DNA of 64,000 nt. Source: Spirochaetales bacterium (GTDB lineage Bacteria > Spirochaetota > Spirochaetia > JC444 > Marispirochaetaceae). This document shows positions 55,362 to 63,559 of this stretch, in pieces. The notes under the pieces are model-generated. The model searched no databases. It was not told the origin of the DNA and worked only from the letters and a program-made list of their open reading frames with translations. Position 1 is the stretch's first letter. Each line of letters opens with the position of its first letter. The translations under genes were made by a program, and so were the position numbers. The stretch covers positions 1 to 64,000 of the forward strand of contig JAFGQL010000011.1 of assembly GCA_016935695.1 (NCBI GenBank), given 5' to 3'.

Positions 55362-56270
55362 ATGGGTTTTCTGCAACTGACAAGACTGTCTGTCCGCGTG
55401 GTATCCCTCAGCCTGGCGCTGATCATCTTGTGCATACCCCTTGCCGCTTTTCCCAGGATTCACAGCACAACACTACAGGATCCTGTCTTCCGCCAACTGA
55501 AGGAAGATATTGACCGCTATCACCAGTCGGTCCAACGGAATGAACCTGTGCCTATGCTGAGTATTTTCGAACTTACGGTGCCCGTAGAAATGGACATCCT
55601 TTCTGTTGCTGCCCGGTGCAATCTTCCCTACGAAGCAATTGCAACCCTCAACGGCTACGCATCCAATGTTTTTTTTAAGGGCGGAGAAATACTGCTTGTT
55701 CCCAATATGCCCGCTGTATTTGCCCGCACCGACAAGCCAACAGACCTCGATATGCTGATAGTAGCCTCCCGTGCGAGTGAAAACCGTATGGAAATTCGAA
55801 TTAATTCCAGGAAAATAATCGCTTTCACAGGTACCCGGTTTCATCCCGTTGAACGGGCCATGTTTTTGGGGGTATTTTTCAGATATCCGGTACTCGCCGG
55901 CTACATAAGCTCCGATTTCGGCCGCAGACACGATCCCTTTACCGGACATCCAGCCTTTCATAACGGCATTGATCTCGCCGCGCCGGTGGGAACTCCTGTA
56001 ATCGCCGCACGGGAGGGAACGGTAACACGAATTGCACAAAACGAAGTTCTGGGAAACTATATAATCATCGATCACAAAAGCGGTTATGAAACCCTTTACG
56101 GACATCTGTCAAAAGCCCTTGTTCGGTTGAATCAAGAGGTTCATTCGGGTATGATAATCGGTGAGATAGGAGTTACCGGCATGACGACCGGTCCTCATCT
56201 CCACTTCGAAGTACGGCAGCATGGCAATCCTCAAAATCCAAAACTGCTGCTGCCAAAGGGACAGGAATGA
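55362..56270 (+). CDS. LysM and M23 peptidase-domain envelope protein
   Basis: A 302-residue exported protein: hydrophobic signal (about 8-30), a degenerate LysM-like domain (about 68-115; MDILSVAARCNLPYEAIATLNGY, GGEILLVPN) and a C-terminal M23 lysostaphin-type domain with zinc ligands in AFHNGIDLA and HLHFEV and the second His in YGHL. It probably cleaves peptidoglycan cross-links or activates amidases. It overlaps the next gene by 4 bases. Confidence 0.9.
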   Translation: MGFLQLTRLSVRVVSLSLALIILCIPLAAFPRIHSTTLQDPVFRQLKEDIDRYHQSVQRNEPVPMLSIFELTVPVEMDILSVAARCNLPYEAIATLNGYASNVFFKGGEILLVPNMPAVFARTDKPTDLDMLIVASRASENRMEIRINSRKIIAFTGTRFHPVERAMFLGVFFRYPVLAGYISSDFGRRHDPFTGHPAFHNGIDLAAPVGTPVIAAREGTVTRIAQNEVLGNYIIIDHKSGYETLYGHLSKALVRLNQEVHSGMIIGEIGVTGMTTGPHLHFEVRQHGNPQNPKLLLPKGQE

Positions 56271-57220
56271 AGAGGTTCATATGCCCATACATTCTTCTCG
56301 CTCTTCTCATACCAGGCGCTGCTGCGCCGATTAGCGGACCCTATACATCTACCCTGGCTGTTTCCGCAGGATCAGCCGTGGAAACGGAAATCGTTATAGA
56401 AGACATCTTCGGGGTTGCCATAGAAGGGGACATGGATTTCATTGCGGGATTCGATCTGGAACTTCATATCGCACCGGCTCTGGCACAGTACCGGGACAGC
56501 TTTGCCCTCTTTGTATACCAGGGAGTGACCCCGTCGCCTTCTGAAGGAGTACGCCGTTACAGCGGAGAAGAACTCGGCTTCTCTGTCCTGCCCCCCTCCC
56601 GGCGTGAGTTTATCCGGTATAGTTTCCCGGGAGAAACCGGCCGGCCTTCAGATCCCGACATAACAGTTTTTCACACCGCCGTCAATCCGGACAAGCTTCC
56701 TCTCCTGTGTACAGTTCTGCCGGTCATGAAGGGTATTCCGAATTCTCTTTACCGTGAAAAAATCAAGGTTATCGCCAAGCCGGTAGTGAAGGATGTTGGC
56801 GCGCTGTCACTTCTCATGAACAACGAACATCCTGTCCTTGTACGCATAGATGATACCGAAATAAAGGGGCCCTGGCAGAAGATTCTTCTCTCACCCGGGC
56901 TTCATACCGTGAGTATCCATTCTGAACACTACTCACCGTTGACGAAACAAATCGGAGTAGAGCGTGGCAAAACGGCAGTCTTGAACCTTGAGCTTGTTAA
57001 GACAGAACCGAGAATCATCTTTGAAATCAACCATAACGCCGCGGTATACCTGGATGGGGAAAAAATCCTGGAGCCGGGTAAAGAAAGGACGATTGCCCCC
57101 GGCGATCATTCCATTGTGATCAACATCGGCGATTACAGCCTGACCCAGTCCCTGAAAGTCGAAGGAGGAAGGGTTTACCGTATTCAATTATCTATGGATA
57201 TTGTTATAAAAGTTGATTAA
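56267..57220 (+). CDS. Secreted protein with two PEGA-like repeats
   Basis: A 317-residue exported protein (signal LLALLIPGAAAP). Residues about 30-180 form a beta-rich domain of unknown type. Two PEGA-like repeats follow: VLVRIDDTEIKGPWQKILLSPGLHTVSIHSEHY, then IIFEINHNAAVYLDGEKILEPGKERTIAPGDHSIVI. PEGA domains are common surface beta sandwiches. It is the last gene of the operon that begins at 50520. Confidence 0.75.
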   Translation: MKRFICPYILLALLIPGAAAPISGPYTSTLAVSAGSAVETEIVIEDIFGVAIEGDMDFIAGFDLELHIAPALAQYRDSFALFVYQGVTPSPSEGVRRYSGEELGFSVLPPSRREFIRYSFPGETGRPSDPDITVFHTAVNPDKLPLLCTVLPVMKGIPNSLYREKIKVIAKPVVKDVGALSLLMNNEHPVLVRIDDTEIKGPWQKILLSPGLHTVSIHSEHYSPLTKQIGVERGKTAVLNLELVKTEPRIIFEINHNAAVYLDGEKILEPGKERTIAPGDHSIVINIGDYSLTQSLKVEGGRVYRIQLSMDIVIKVD

Positions 57221-57235
57221 ATTTATCCAGTGTAC

Positions 57236-57351
57236 AGGTCGATAATAAGGGTGTCGGCGACCTAATATAGTTCCCCTCCCAGTTTACTATATTTAACCAA
57301 CCGACAACCTAGCTTAAGGCCGGTTCCCCGCAAGGGGGATCGGTCTTTTTT
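57236..57351 (+). ncRNA. Candidate structured RNA ending in an intrinsic terminator
   Basis: Nested inverted repeats lie in the 255-base gap before PBP1A. TGTCGG (57252-57257) pairs with CCGACA (57301-57306) and encloses AATATAGT (57264-57271) with ACTATATT (57286-57293). A competing stem is AGGTCG (57236-57241) with CGACCT (57258-57263). A terminator follows. A weak promoter, TTGTTA-17-TATCCA (57201-57229), would start the RNA at the first stem. It could be a small RNA or a structured 3' UTR. Confidence 0.4.
57318..57351 (+). terminator. Intrinsic terminator of the Mla-envelope operon or of the RNA candidate
   Basis: GGCCGGTTCCCC, loop of about 4, then GGGGGATCGGTC: a 12-bp stem with three G-U pairs, followed by TTTTTT. 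Confidence 0.85.
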
Positions 57352-57420
57352 ATGCTATTTTTTTTATTGCGCTGCATCCCCCTCCCTTTACCCCGTGAAA
57401 GGACGAGCCTGGTTCCGCCA

Positions 57421-57434
57421 GGACCTATAGGTCC
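57421..57434. promoter_or_regulatory. Perfect 14-base palindrome upstream of PBP1A
   Basis: GGACCTATAGGTCC ends five bases before the -35 of the PBP1A promoter, a typical position for a dimeric regulator. I see no second copy elsewhere in the window. Confidence 0.45.
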
Positions 57435-57439
57435 ATAAC

Positions 57440-57468
57440 TTGACAAAGATTGCCTTGGGACTTACTGT
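57440..57468 (+). promoter_or_regulatory. PBP1A promoter, predicted leaderless
   Basis: A perfect TTGACA (57440-57445), a 17-base spacer and TACTGT (57463-57468), then seven bases to the ATG at 57476. The frame's earlier TTG at 57440 is part of the -35 and so cannot be the start if this promoter is used. Confidence 0.6.
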
Positions 57469-57475
57469 AAGCCTC

Positions 57476-59962
57476 ATGGGTTTTTCACGAAAACAGCGGG
57501 TATTGATTGACGGAATTATTGCGCTTGCCGTCCTGTTTGCGGTCATTACCGGAGCCGCCGTCGGGCTTGCGGTTTCATCAACAAAAAACATTGATATCAT
57601 TCGCGAAATCGGCAACTACGAACCTGCCCTACCTACACAGGTCCTCGATAAACACGGAAGGGTTATCACCGAGTTTTTCGGCGACCAGAAGCGGGAAATT
57701 GTTTCCCTTAACGAACTCCCCAAGCATCTGATATACGCATTGATTACCCGTGAAGACCGCCGTTTTTACTCCCATCGAGGTTTCGATCCGCTCCGGTTTT
57801 CCAGGGCGGTTTTCGACTGGGCCACCGGAAATTTTTCCGGAGGCGCAAGTACCATCACCCAGCAGGTAGCCGGATGGATATTCGCCGACCGTAAAGAAAA
57901 ATCCATCACCAGAAAACTGAAAGAGTTGTGGTACTCCTTTCAGGTTGAACGGGTACTGTCCAAAGACCAGATACTGGAACTCTATGTTAACCTGATGCCT
58001 CTGGGCCACGGCACTGACGGCGTAGAAGCCGCGAGCCAGTTTTATTTCAACCATTCAGCCAGGCACATGACCGTCGCGGAATCGGCCATTCTGGTTCCCC
58101 TGTTGTCCGCTCCCGACGCCTTCAGTCCGATCAAAAATCCGGAAGTAGCAAAAGAGAAACAGCAGTCGGTTCTGCGCGAAATGGTACAGCTTGGCTATTT
58201 ATCCCAGGAAGAAGCAGACCAGTCGGTTCAGGAATTCTGGGACAACTGGGACTATACCCGTTCCAACATAACCGGGGCGTACCTGGATAATGAAAGCCTT
58301 GCACCCTACTTCACTGAATACGTACGGCAGACGCTGGAGGAAATACTTTACGGATCCGCAAACATCAATAGAGACGGATACACGGTGTACACGACGCTGG
58401 ACCTCGATTACCAGGAAATCGCCGACAGAGAAATGTCAACCGGGTATACGGAAATCAATACCGCGTACCGTAATACCCGTTCAAGCCGGCTGGATCTCGC
58501 TGATCAGGCCTACATCCCCATCGTTGACATGATTTCCCTGGCATTCGACGTTAACTCCATGAAAGTTGCGGGAGTCCAGAATAAAAAAGAAGCGACTCAG
58601 TCGTATTTCAACGATATTAATCCGGCTCTTGATCTTGTTTCCCTGATGTTCGGTAACCGTAAAGTCCGGCAGAGCGCCGACACCGTCTATACAATCAGAA
58701 AAAAAGCCGATGAACGCACGATTGTCGAAGGGGCCCTCATCACCATCGAGAACGGCACAGGCCATATACTGGCAATGGTCGGCGGCCGTGACTTTGAAAT
58801 CACCAAACTTAACCGGGCAGTCCAGGCCCAGGTACAACCGGGATCGGCGTTTAAGCCGCTGTATTATTCCGCGGCGATCTCATCGCGGAAATTCACGCCG
58901 GCAACCAGGCTGTACGACGGACCAATGATGTGGACCAACCCTGACGGCACAGTATGGGATCCTACGAACTACCTTGGAGACTGGAAAGGATCCGTGCTCC
59001 TCCGCTTTGCCTTGGCAACTTCTATGAATATTCCGTCAATTCAGGTTCTGGAAGGGGTCGGGTTTGAAGCAGCCATTGAACGGGCATCTCTCCTTCTGGG
59101 CAAATACGAGTTCCGCAATGATGAAAACAATTTCCCAAGGAAGTATCCCCTTGCTCTCGGTATTGTAAAAGTCGCCCCTATAGATATGGTAAGGGCTTAC
59201 GCTACCTTTCCCGGACAGGGTAAACGGGTTGAACCGATTGGCATTATTTATGTAGAAGACCGTGAAGGAAACACCATTCTTGAGTATGAGAAAGAACTCC
59301 TCAATGAACGGAAAAACGGCAACACTCAGCTGATTCCCCCACAGGACGCGTATATGATGGTGAATCTCCTTCAAAGTACTGTTGAATACGGCACCCTGGC
59401 AAACCGGAGAAGGCAAGTCGGCGGTTTCGGCGAAATGGCCATGGCAGGGAAAACAGGAACCACCCAGAACTGGGGAGATGCCTGGACCTGCGGTTTTTCA
59501 CCCTATGTCACCACTGCAGTCTGGTTCGGTTTCGACCAGCCGGGGAACTCCCTGGGCCGTGATTTGACAGGCGCCACTGCGGCCGGTCCTGTCTGGGCCC
59601 GTTACATGAAACAGATCCACGCAAACCTTGAGCCCAAGGAATTTAAACGTCCTGAAACCGGCCTTGTCACCGCAATTATCTGCGCCAAATCCGGCCAGCT
59701 GCCGACCTATGCCTGTACTGATGGAACAGTGGAAGAGCTGTTCCTTGCTGGAACCGAACCGAAAACCCCCTGTGAGTATCATGAATGGCAGCAGGAACGG
59801 GATGATATACTGCTCAAGCGTATCCAGGACAGCATGATGCGGATTGAACTGCCGGACCTGAATATACATGATCTGCAAAAGGACGACAGGAGCAGTGACG
59901 CTTCTGACCGCTTTTTATCAAACCCGATCAGCTCTGATTCAGAAAATCCGCTCCTTGACTAG
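57476..59962 (+). CDS. Bifunctional penicillin-binding protein 1A
   Basis: A class A PBP of 828 residues: membrane anchor (about 10-36), glycosyltransferase family 51 domain with catalytic Glu93 (TREDRRFYSHRGFD) and GGASTITQQ. The transpeptidase domain has GSAFKPLYY, SMN and GKTGTTQNWGDAW. It polymerises and cross-links peptidoglycan. The start ATG at 57476 follows a promoter directly. The C-terminal tail is polar and Ser/Asp-rich. It is followed 20 bases later by a ParB-like gene. Confidence 0.95.
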   Translation: MGFSRKQRVLIDGIIALAVLFAVITGAAVGLAVSSTKNIDIIREIGNYEPALPTQVLDKHGRVITEFFGDQKREIVSLNELPKHLIYALITREDRRFYSHRGFDPLRFSRAVFDWATGNFSGGASTITQQVAGWIFADRKEKSITRKLKELWYSFQVERVLSKDQILELYVNLMPLGHGTDGVEAASQFYFNHSARHMTVAESAILVPLLSAPDAFSPIKNPEVAKEKQQSVLREMVQLGYLSQEEADQSVQEFWDNWDYTRSNITGAYLDNESLAPYFTEYVRQTLEEILYGSANINRDGYTVYTTLDLDYQEIADREMSTGYTEINTAYRNTRSSRLDLADQAYIPIVDMISLAFDVNSMKVAGVQNKKEATQSYFNDINPALDLVSLMFGNRKVRQSADTVYTIRKKADERTIVEGALITIENGTGHILAMVGGRDFEITKLNRAVQAQVQPGSAFKPLYYSAAISSRKFTPATRLYDGPMMWTNPDGTVWDPTNYLGDWKGSVLLRFALATSMNIPSIQVLEGVGFEAAIERASLLLGKYEFRNDENNFPRKYPLALGIVKVAPIDMVRAYATFPGQGKRVEPIGIIYVEDREGNTILEYEKELLNERKNGNTQLIPPQDAYMMVNLLQSTVEYGTLANRRRQVGGFGEMAMAGKTGTTQNWGDAWTCGFSPYVTTAVWFGFDQPGNSLGRDLTGATAAGPVWARYMKQIHANLEPKEFKRPETGLVTAIICAKSGQLPTYACTDGTVEELFLAGTEPKTPCEYHEWQQERDDILLKRIQDSMMRIELPDLNIHDLQKDDRSSDASDRFLSNPISSDSENPLLD

Positions 59963-59982
59963 AATTCTGGAGGCATACAGCC

Positions 59983-60375
59983 ATGGAAATCGGTGTCCAC
60001 GAAATCATAATTAAAAAAAGGGTACGAAAGGATTTAGGCGACCTGGGCCATCTGATGGACAGCATGCGCCATCACGGGCTGTTGAATCCCATTCTTATTA
60101 CCGAAGACAATGAACTGATTGCAGGTCACCGCCGGCTTGAATCAGCCATACGGCTGGGCTGGCGTACAATAGAGGCCCGTGTATACACACATCTTACAAG
60201 GACAGAAAAGCTGGAGATGGAGCTGAATGAAAACCTGTTCAGAAAGGATTTCAACGAAGAAGAAGTCGCGGAAGGATACACCCGGCTCGACCGTCTCAAC
60301 CACCCTTCATGGATCCAGCGTATGTGGTTACGGCTCGTCAAATTTATTCAAAAATTTTTTAAGATAAAACGCTGA
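59983..60375 (+). CDS. Mini-ParB: ParB N-terminal (CTP-switch) domain with amphipathic tail
   Basis: A 130-residue protein containing only the ParB N-terminal domain: LMDSMRHHGLLNPILITEDNELIAGHRRLESA (GHRR box) and ELNENLFRKDFNEEEVAEGYTRL (ENLxRxxxxxxE box, involved in CTP binding in ParB). The helix-turn-helix and dimerisation domains are missing. The last 25 residues are basic and hydrophobic (PSWIQRMWLRLVKFIQKFFK), predicted to be an amphipathic membrane-binding helix. Good ribosome-binding site (GGAGG). Probably co-transcribed with PBP1A. Confidence 0.8.
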   Translation: MEIGVHEIIIKKRVRKDLGDLGHLMDSMRHHGLLNPILITEDNELIAGHRRLESAIRLGWRTIEARVYTHLTRTEKLEMELNENLFRKDFNEEEVAEGYTRLDRLNHPSWIQRMWLRLVKFIQKFFKIKR

Positions 60376-60381
60376 ACAGTT

Positions 60382-61950
60382 TTACACATCCCAAATTTCA
60401 TGGAAAGAATGGGGATGCTCACAGTATTTACAGGAGTAGGTATTACTGTTCAAGCGGATAAACTCTGCCTTCACCGGTTCGCAGTGACTCGGATGTGAAA
60501 TACAGTTTTCGTTTTTACAGGATATTTCCCTAAAATTGTATACCCTCGGCGGCGTGTGCATTCTGTATTTTTTTGTAATTTTGCTGCCGTGAATGATATT
60601 GAGGGTACATTCCGGCGCCACCGCTCCCAGCATCTTTATCTGCCGTTCATCAAATGAAAGCACGTTGGGCAGGCTAATGATTCCTTTGTATATCCCTTCC
60701 TCGTTTGAATGGTATACCCCGTGAGAACTTCTTATATTCAGGTTCATGATACGACGTATTTTATCGATATGGTCCCAGATCAGGGCCAAATCACGGCCCT
60801 TGCCGATATGATCTATCACAATACCGTTTTCTACAGGCTTTATGCCCACCTTGTAATTATGCGGCTTAGCCCGCTCCGCGGCAACTTCCTCGACAAAATC
60901 ATCCGCATAGGTTTCCTCTTGAACACTGCTTCCGCTGAAATCCTTTCCCAGATCACCAGCGAGAAGACCTATCTCTACTATGCGGGTAAAGTACCCATTA
61001 ATCGATTGCCGGTCCCAGCCATTGAGAGGCGTTGCATCCAGGAACGAAGGAATTGTGGGAAACTCCCGGTGCCGGGGTAACGGATGATAAAACCTGGTAC
61101 CTTCAGCAATTTTCGGCAGAAATTCCCTGGTGAAAGATACCGCAGCCCGCAGCGACTGGGCTTTCTCACGAATTTCATCACCCATCCTTTCTAATTGTAA
61201 CCGGGTAAAATACCATATGGGCGCAGTTGCTCCCGATGCCAGATATTCGTCAATAGAAGCATATTCACGCACCAGAAAACCGTTACGTTTCATTTTGTCT
61301 ATATAGGAAGCCGGCATTTGCAGCTCTTTCGGCGCCACAAGATCAACCTGTACCTCTTTGAATACCCGTAAACCGTCGGCTTTCGAATGAACAGTCCGAC
61401 CGTGAAAAAGATCCCCGACAAGGGCAAGATGAATATGTGAATTATCCCATTCCCGCTGTTCAAGAAAACTGAACTCATCCAGAAATTCCTGGGTAGGATG
61501 CTCATGCCGACCGTCTCCGCCGTTAATGAATGACGGTTTAGGATAGCCGATTTGCCGGGCATAATCACCAAGAGCCTCGTCCAGCCATGAACATAAACCT
61601 TCTTCCTTACTGCGGACAACAAAAAGTGAACGGTCGGCATAGCCGAAAAGCATTTTAACCGTATCGGTAATGCTTTCCTTTTTGTTAAAAGAGGAGGTAT
61701 GGGGGTTAAACACATTTACCCTGGCGCCGTGGAAACGCGCGGCGTTTATGAAAGATTCTTTCGTACGCGTACTGTCTTCAAGAAACATAATATACACAGA
61801 AAGAGCGTTATCCTGTATGCGGAAGTAATCCACATCTTCTCCACGGAGGGTTTTCAATTTCAGTTCCCGTGTTCTTTCATACAAATACATCTGTTCGGCA
61901 ACAGAAAAACTGTTTACAACCTCAAGACTTCTTCCCCGAAACAGGTTCAT
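60382..61950 (-). CDS. pyrB: Fused aspartate carbamoyltransferase, catalytic plus regulatory (PyrBI)
   Basis: A 522-residue fusion. The N-terminal ATCase has the carbamoyl-phosphate loop EDSTRTKESF, INGGDGRHEHPTQEFLDEF and LALVGDLFHGRTVHS. The C-terminal about 150 residues form a PyrI-like regulatory domain (VENGIVIDHIGKGRDLALIWDHI; zinc cysteines CKNENC and CKYC near the end). First committed pyrimidine step, likely nucleotide-regulated. The start is the ATG at 61950 with GGGAG; a GTG lies two codons earlier. It is convergent with the mini-ParB gene, six bases apart. Confidence 0.93.
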   Translation of the reverse strand: MNLFRGRSLEVVNSFSVAEQMYLYERTRELKLKTLRGEDVDYFRIQDNALSVYIMFLEDSTRTKESFINAARFHGARVNVFNPHTSSFNKKESITDTVKMLFGYADRSLFVVRSKEEGLCSWLDEALGDYARQIGYPKPSFINGGDGRHEHPTQEFLDEFSFLEQREWDNSHIHLALVGDLFHGRTVHSKADGLRVFKEVQVDLVAPKELQMPASYIDKMKRNGFLVREYASIDEYLASGATAPIWYFTRLQLERMGDEIREKAQSLRAAVSFTREFLPKIAEGTRFYHPLPRHREFPTIPSFLDATPLNGWDRQSINGYFTRIVEIGLLAGDLGKDFSGSSVQEETYADDFVEEVAAERAKPHNYKVGIKPVENGIVIDHIGKGRDLALIWDHIDKIRRIMNLNIRSSHGVYHSNEEGIYKGIISLPNVLSFDERQIKMLGAVAPECTLNIIHGSKITKKYRMHTPPRVYNFREISCKNENCISHPSHCEPVKAEFIRLNSNTYSCKYCEHPHSFHEIWDV

Positions 61951-61987
61951 ACTCACTCCCGCGTATCTGCTGTAACTGCCTGCCGGC

Positions 61988-63490
61988 TTATTCGCTTTCC
62001 ATGAGGGTCATCGCATCCACACCCTTCACACCACCTGCAGTCTGCACAAAGAGCTGCCCGCTGTCAATCTTCATCCATGTATTTGGCAGAACCGAAACCC
62101 TGGAGGATGCGTTTCTGCCTAAAAATTTGTCGAATCTGCCAATGTAATACTCCGACCCTTCCTTTACCACCCCGTAGATGTACTCCCCGTCGACTAAAAG
62201 AAAACTTGCAGGATACATATCGGAATCGCCCTGTTGCTTCATTTCCAGAGAAACGGGATCAATCAGCACCAGACGGATAGCCCGGTTGCCCTCCTCCTCT
62301 CCGGCTACCACCAGGATGTCCCTCCCGTATGAGTAGGTTGTCGGCGAATGGATGGTGGTAACAGAGGATGCTCTGGTTTCCCTGCCTGTAGCAGTGTTCA
62401 GGAACACAAGAGTGCCCGGAGCATCCCGTGAATCCGAGTTTTTCTTGAGAAAAAGGATTTCTTTTCCCCGGACGACTGCTGTTGCACTTTGCGCGTTTTC
62501 ATCTTCAATAAGCTCCTGCTGGTCTGCGGCTATCTGGGCCCGCTCTTCCTGAATTCGTTCCACCCGGGATCGCTGTTCTTCTTCCTTCTCCTCTACCTCG
62601 GCTTCCTTTTCCGCGACTGTTTCCCGCCGCTGTTCAAGTTCCTTTTCCTTTTCCGCTATCTCCTCTTCCTGACGGGCTGCTTCTTCGGGTTCGAGGGTCT
62701 CTTTTTGCTCTTCCAGAACGGCTTTGTCTTCTTCTATTTCCTGTTCTTCCCTGGCAATTGTTTTCTTTTCGGTGTCAATTTCTTCTCTGGCAGTATCAAT
62801 CTGTTCCTGATACTCCTCTATTTCCTTTTCTTTATATTCCACCAGCTCTTTACGTTCGGGTATTCCCTTGTCTTCTTCTTCACGCAGTTTTTCCACTACG
62901 TTTTCATCGGAAATCACATCGGCATCGATTTTTCCCGACCCTTTCAAAGGAATAAGCATTCTGGTTTTTCCCGGCCATTCCCGGTAAGAAGTGGCTATTC
63001 CCATATTCGCCGCGGAAAGATGGGACACCACACCCGTGTGGTACTTCGATGATACATAATCCATGTTTCCGCGATATACCGCATTGTAGTAGCTGCAGAA
63101 TTCAGCCAACAGGTCCGCGTCTTTGACTGAATAATCATATGTAGTCTGCAGATAGGAGGATATGATCCTCCGGATATTATCGATATGATCAACTTGAGCA
63201 CCGGCTTCCACCACAAAAATATCGGCATTTAGAAGGACAGTATCTTCAAGGAATGCCCTTAGTATACGGTATTTCCCCGCGTACACCGATTCCCGTGAGA
63301 AATCACCGCCTAGGAACCGGCCTATTCCTTCTATTTGCTCTCGGGTTTCGATTTTACTGTGTGGGCCTTCATAATTGAGAAATTCAACAGAGCCGAGCCG
63401 TACCGATGTAAGCTCCTGTTCTTCCACATCTATACCGAAACAGGGTGTTAAAAAAAGGATGAGGCCCAATGCTGCGATTACTTTATTCAT
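61988..63490 (-). CDS. P83/100-family antigen, exported coiled-coil protein
   Basis: A 500-residue exported protein of the spirochaetal P83/100 type. It has a signal peptide (MNKVIAALGLILFLTPCFG) and an N-terminal globular domain (about 20-200). A Glu/Lys-rich coiled coil (about 200-335; heptads such as EEIAEKEKELEQRRETVAEKEAEVEEKEEEQ region) and a C-terminal beta-propeller-like domain (GKEILFLKKNSDSR, VDGEYIYGVVKEGSEYYIGRFD) follow. The start is the ATG at 63490 (GGAGG); a GTG lies five codons earlier. The function of the family is unknown. Confidence 0.85.
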   Translation of the reverse strand: MNKVIAALGLILFLTPCFGIDVEEQELTSVRLGSVEFLNYEGPHSKIETREQIEGIGRFLGGDFSRESVYAGKYRILRAFLEDTVLLNADIFVVEAGAQVDHIDNIRRIISSYLQTTYDYSVKDADLLAEFCSYYNAVYRGNMDYVSSKYHTGVVSHLSAANMGIATSYREWPGKTRMLIPLKGSGKIDADVISDENVVEKLREEEDKGIPERKELVEYKEKEIEEYQEQIDTAREEIDTEKKTIAREEQEIEEDKAVLEEQKETLEPEEAARQEEEIAEKEKELEQRRETVAEKEAEVEEKEEEQRSRVERIQEERAQIAADQQELIEDENAQSATAVVRGKEILFLKKNSDSRDAPGTLVFLNTATGRETRASSVTTIHSPTTYSYGRDILVVAGEEEGNRAIRLVLIDPVSLEMKQQGDSDMYPASFLLVDGEYIYGVVKEGSEYYIGRFDKFLGRNASSRVSVLPNTWMKIDSGQLFVQTAGGVKGVDAMTLMESE

Positions 63491-63559
63491 GTACTTCCTC
63501 CGCACAAGAAGCTTCTATGGTAACGAGTATATAATGGAACGGGTACATTTGCGAGTACA

